This document shows, one piece after another, positions 63,476 through 64,000 of a stretch of 64,000 nucleotides of DNA. This DNA is from Acidobacteriota bacterium. GTDB lineage: Bacteria; Acidobacteriota; Terriglobia; Terriglobales; Acidobacteriaceae. The stretch is from positions 40,802 through 104,801 of the forward strand of contig JAJYZC010000007.1 in NCBI GenBank assembly GCA_021800255.1, read 5' to 3'. A program made the translations under genes and the position numbers. The notes under the pieces are model-generated. The model was not told the origin of the DNA, made no database searches, and saw only the letters and a program-made list of their open reading frames with translations. Positions within the stretch are counted from its first letter, which is position 1. Each line of letters starts with the position of its first letter.

Positions 63476-64000
63476 TCAGTCGTGTTCGCCGCGGTATCCG
63501 CGTATTCCGTTGCGATAGAAGGTTACCGTAAACATCGGCACACGGGAGCGGGGATAGCCGGATGTTATGACCGGCAATGAGACGCCGCCGCCCCAGGTCA
63601 TCCCAAAGCGGGGCTTGTTGGGCCATGTAAATTCGACCTCCGGAGATACATCCAGATAGGTCCAGTTGGGCGCATTCGCGTGGCCAAAAAACAGGTTCCC
63701 TTTGCTCTGGGTTTGCCCGTTATATTCGGCCAGGTACCCGATTCCATATTTGTCGTTCAGGACGTCTTCAAATGCTCCCGAAAATTCAAAGAGATTTCCA
63801 TCCACGACGCGAAGCTGCTCGCCGGCCGGAACCGTGGTGAAACCATTGTTATAGGTGAATCCAGGGCCCACGTGGGTGGGATTCTCCACCAGATCGCTGA
63901 GTTGGAAATACCCCTCGAACGGCTTGAATCTCTTCCTGGCCAGGAAGGTCAACCCTTCATCAAAGGTGCCATTGCCTTTTTGGTCCGCCCCATAGAGTTT
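63476..64000 (-). CDS. C-terminal part of a probable outer-membrane or exported protein (runs off right edge)
   Basis: The frame stays open from the stop at 63476 to the right edge (175 codons). The visible part begins KLYGADQKGNGTFDEGL and continues with alternating strands rich in Tyr, Asn, Gly and Pro (FTYNNGFTTVPAGEQLRVVD, FGMTWGGGVSLPVITSGYPR), ending FYRNGIRGYRGEHD. It resembles the end of a secreted or beta-barrel protein, but no family is certain. Start lies outside the window. Confidence 0.55.
   Translation of the reverse strand, partial: KLYGADQKGNGTFDEGLTFLARKRFKPFEGYFQLSDLVENPTHVGPGFTYNNGFTTVPAGEQLRVVDGNLFEFSGAFEDVLNDKYGIGYLAEYNGQTQSKGNLFFGHANAPNWTYLDVSPEVEFTWPNKPRFGMTWGGGVSLPVITSGYPRSRVPMFTVTFYRNGIRGYRGEHD

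Overview
The window looks like chromosomal DNA of an acidobacterium (phylum Acidobacteriota, probably class Terriglobia). This is inferred from gene content: a secreted VWFA-related protein of the kind expanded in that phylum, a tandem set of YVTN-type beta-propeller lipoproteins, a Tricorn-like secreted S41 protease, many Sec/Tat-exported proteins, and high-GC coding DNA interrupted by short AT-rich promoter regions. I see no rRNA, tRNA, CRISPR array, insertion sequence or phage gene. Most of the window is ordinary core-type chromosome with small accessory pockets.

Layout. 1-7,000: exported proteins of mostly unknown role (two small helical proteins, a TPR protein, a LolA-like protein), a Tat-exported GH29 alpha-L-fucosidase and a membrane protein. 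7,171-15,306: a compact arginine operon read leftward, argR-argC-argB-argD-argF-argG-argH-argA(short), controlled by tandem ARG boxes that cover the argR promoter. 15,545-26,800: Tricorn-like protease, three paralogous propeller lipoproteins, an M13 metallopeptidase and a VWFA protein. 26,933-29,046: hemE-hemH. 29,400-41,000: small orphan genes, proline dehydrogenase, GH27 alpha-galactosidase, a metallophosphoesterase, a BadF/GlcNAc-type kinase, lexA, an MBL hydrolase, an aminotransferase and a large secreted protein. 41,065-51,000: a divergent membrane pyrophosphatase, a HTH-Mop regulator, a DapA-family protein with an insertion, a GATase, a bifunctional nuclease family protein, miaB, a cytochrome c and an SDR. 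51,050-53,470: groES-groEL behind a CIRCE-like operator. 53,475-54,465: a winged-helix-like protein plus PIN toxin operon with a palindromic operator. 54,487-58,315: thioredoxin-like lipoprotein, glycosyltransferase, two tandem 6-pyruvoyl-tetrahydropterin-synthase-like genes and folE. 58,400-64,000: truB, then an SGNH esterase divergent from an ABC ATPase/permease pair (the tesA-ybbA-ybbP arrangement of E. coli), and the 3' part of a probable outer-membrane protein gene.

Themes. (i) Several genes carry a -10-like hexamer 6-7 bases before the start codon, which predicts leaderless mRNAs. (ii) Seven intergenic sites carry degenerate tandem repeats with an exact 7-base period (GGGACTA-like and TCAGTTN-like), resembling the heptanucleotide STRR repeats of cyanobacteria. 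(iii) The folE/PTPS/PTPS group has the Cys-x5-His-Gly-His signature of tetrahydrobiopterin-type synthases, not the queuosine-type one. (iv) The membrane pyrophosphatase lacks the canonical DX7KXE motif. (v) The wHTH-PIN operon is the best candidate for an undescribed toxin-antitoxin type. All assignments are by eye from sequence; no similarity search was run.
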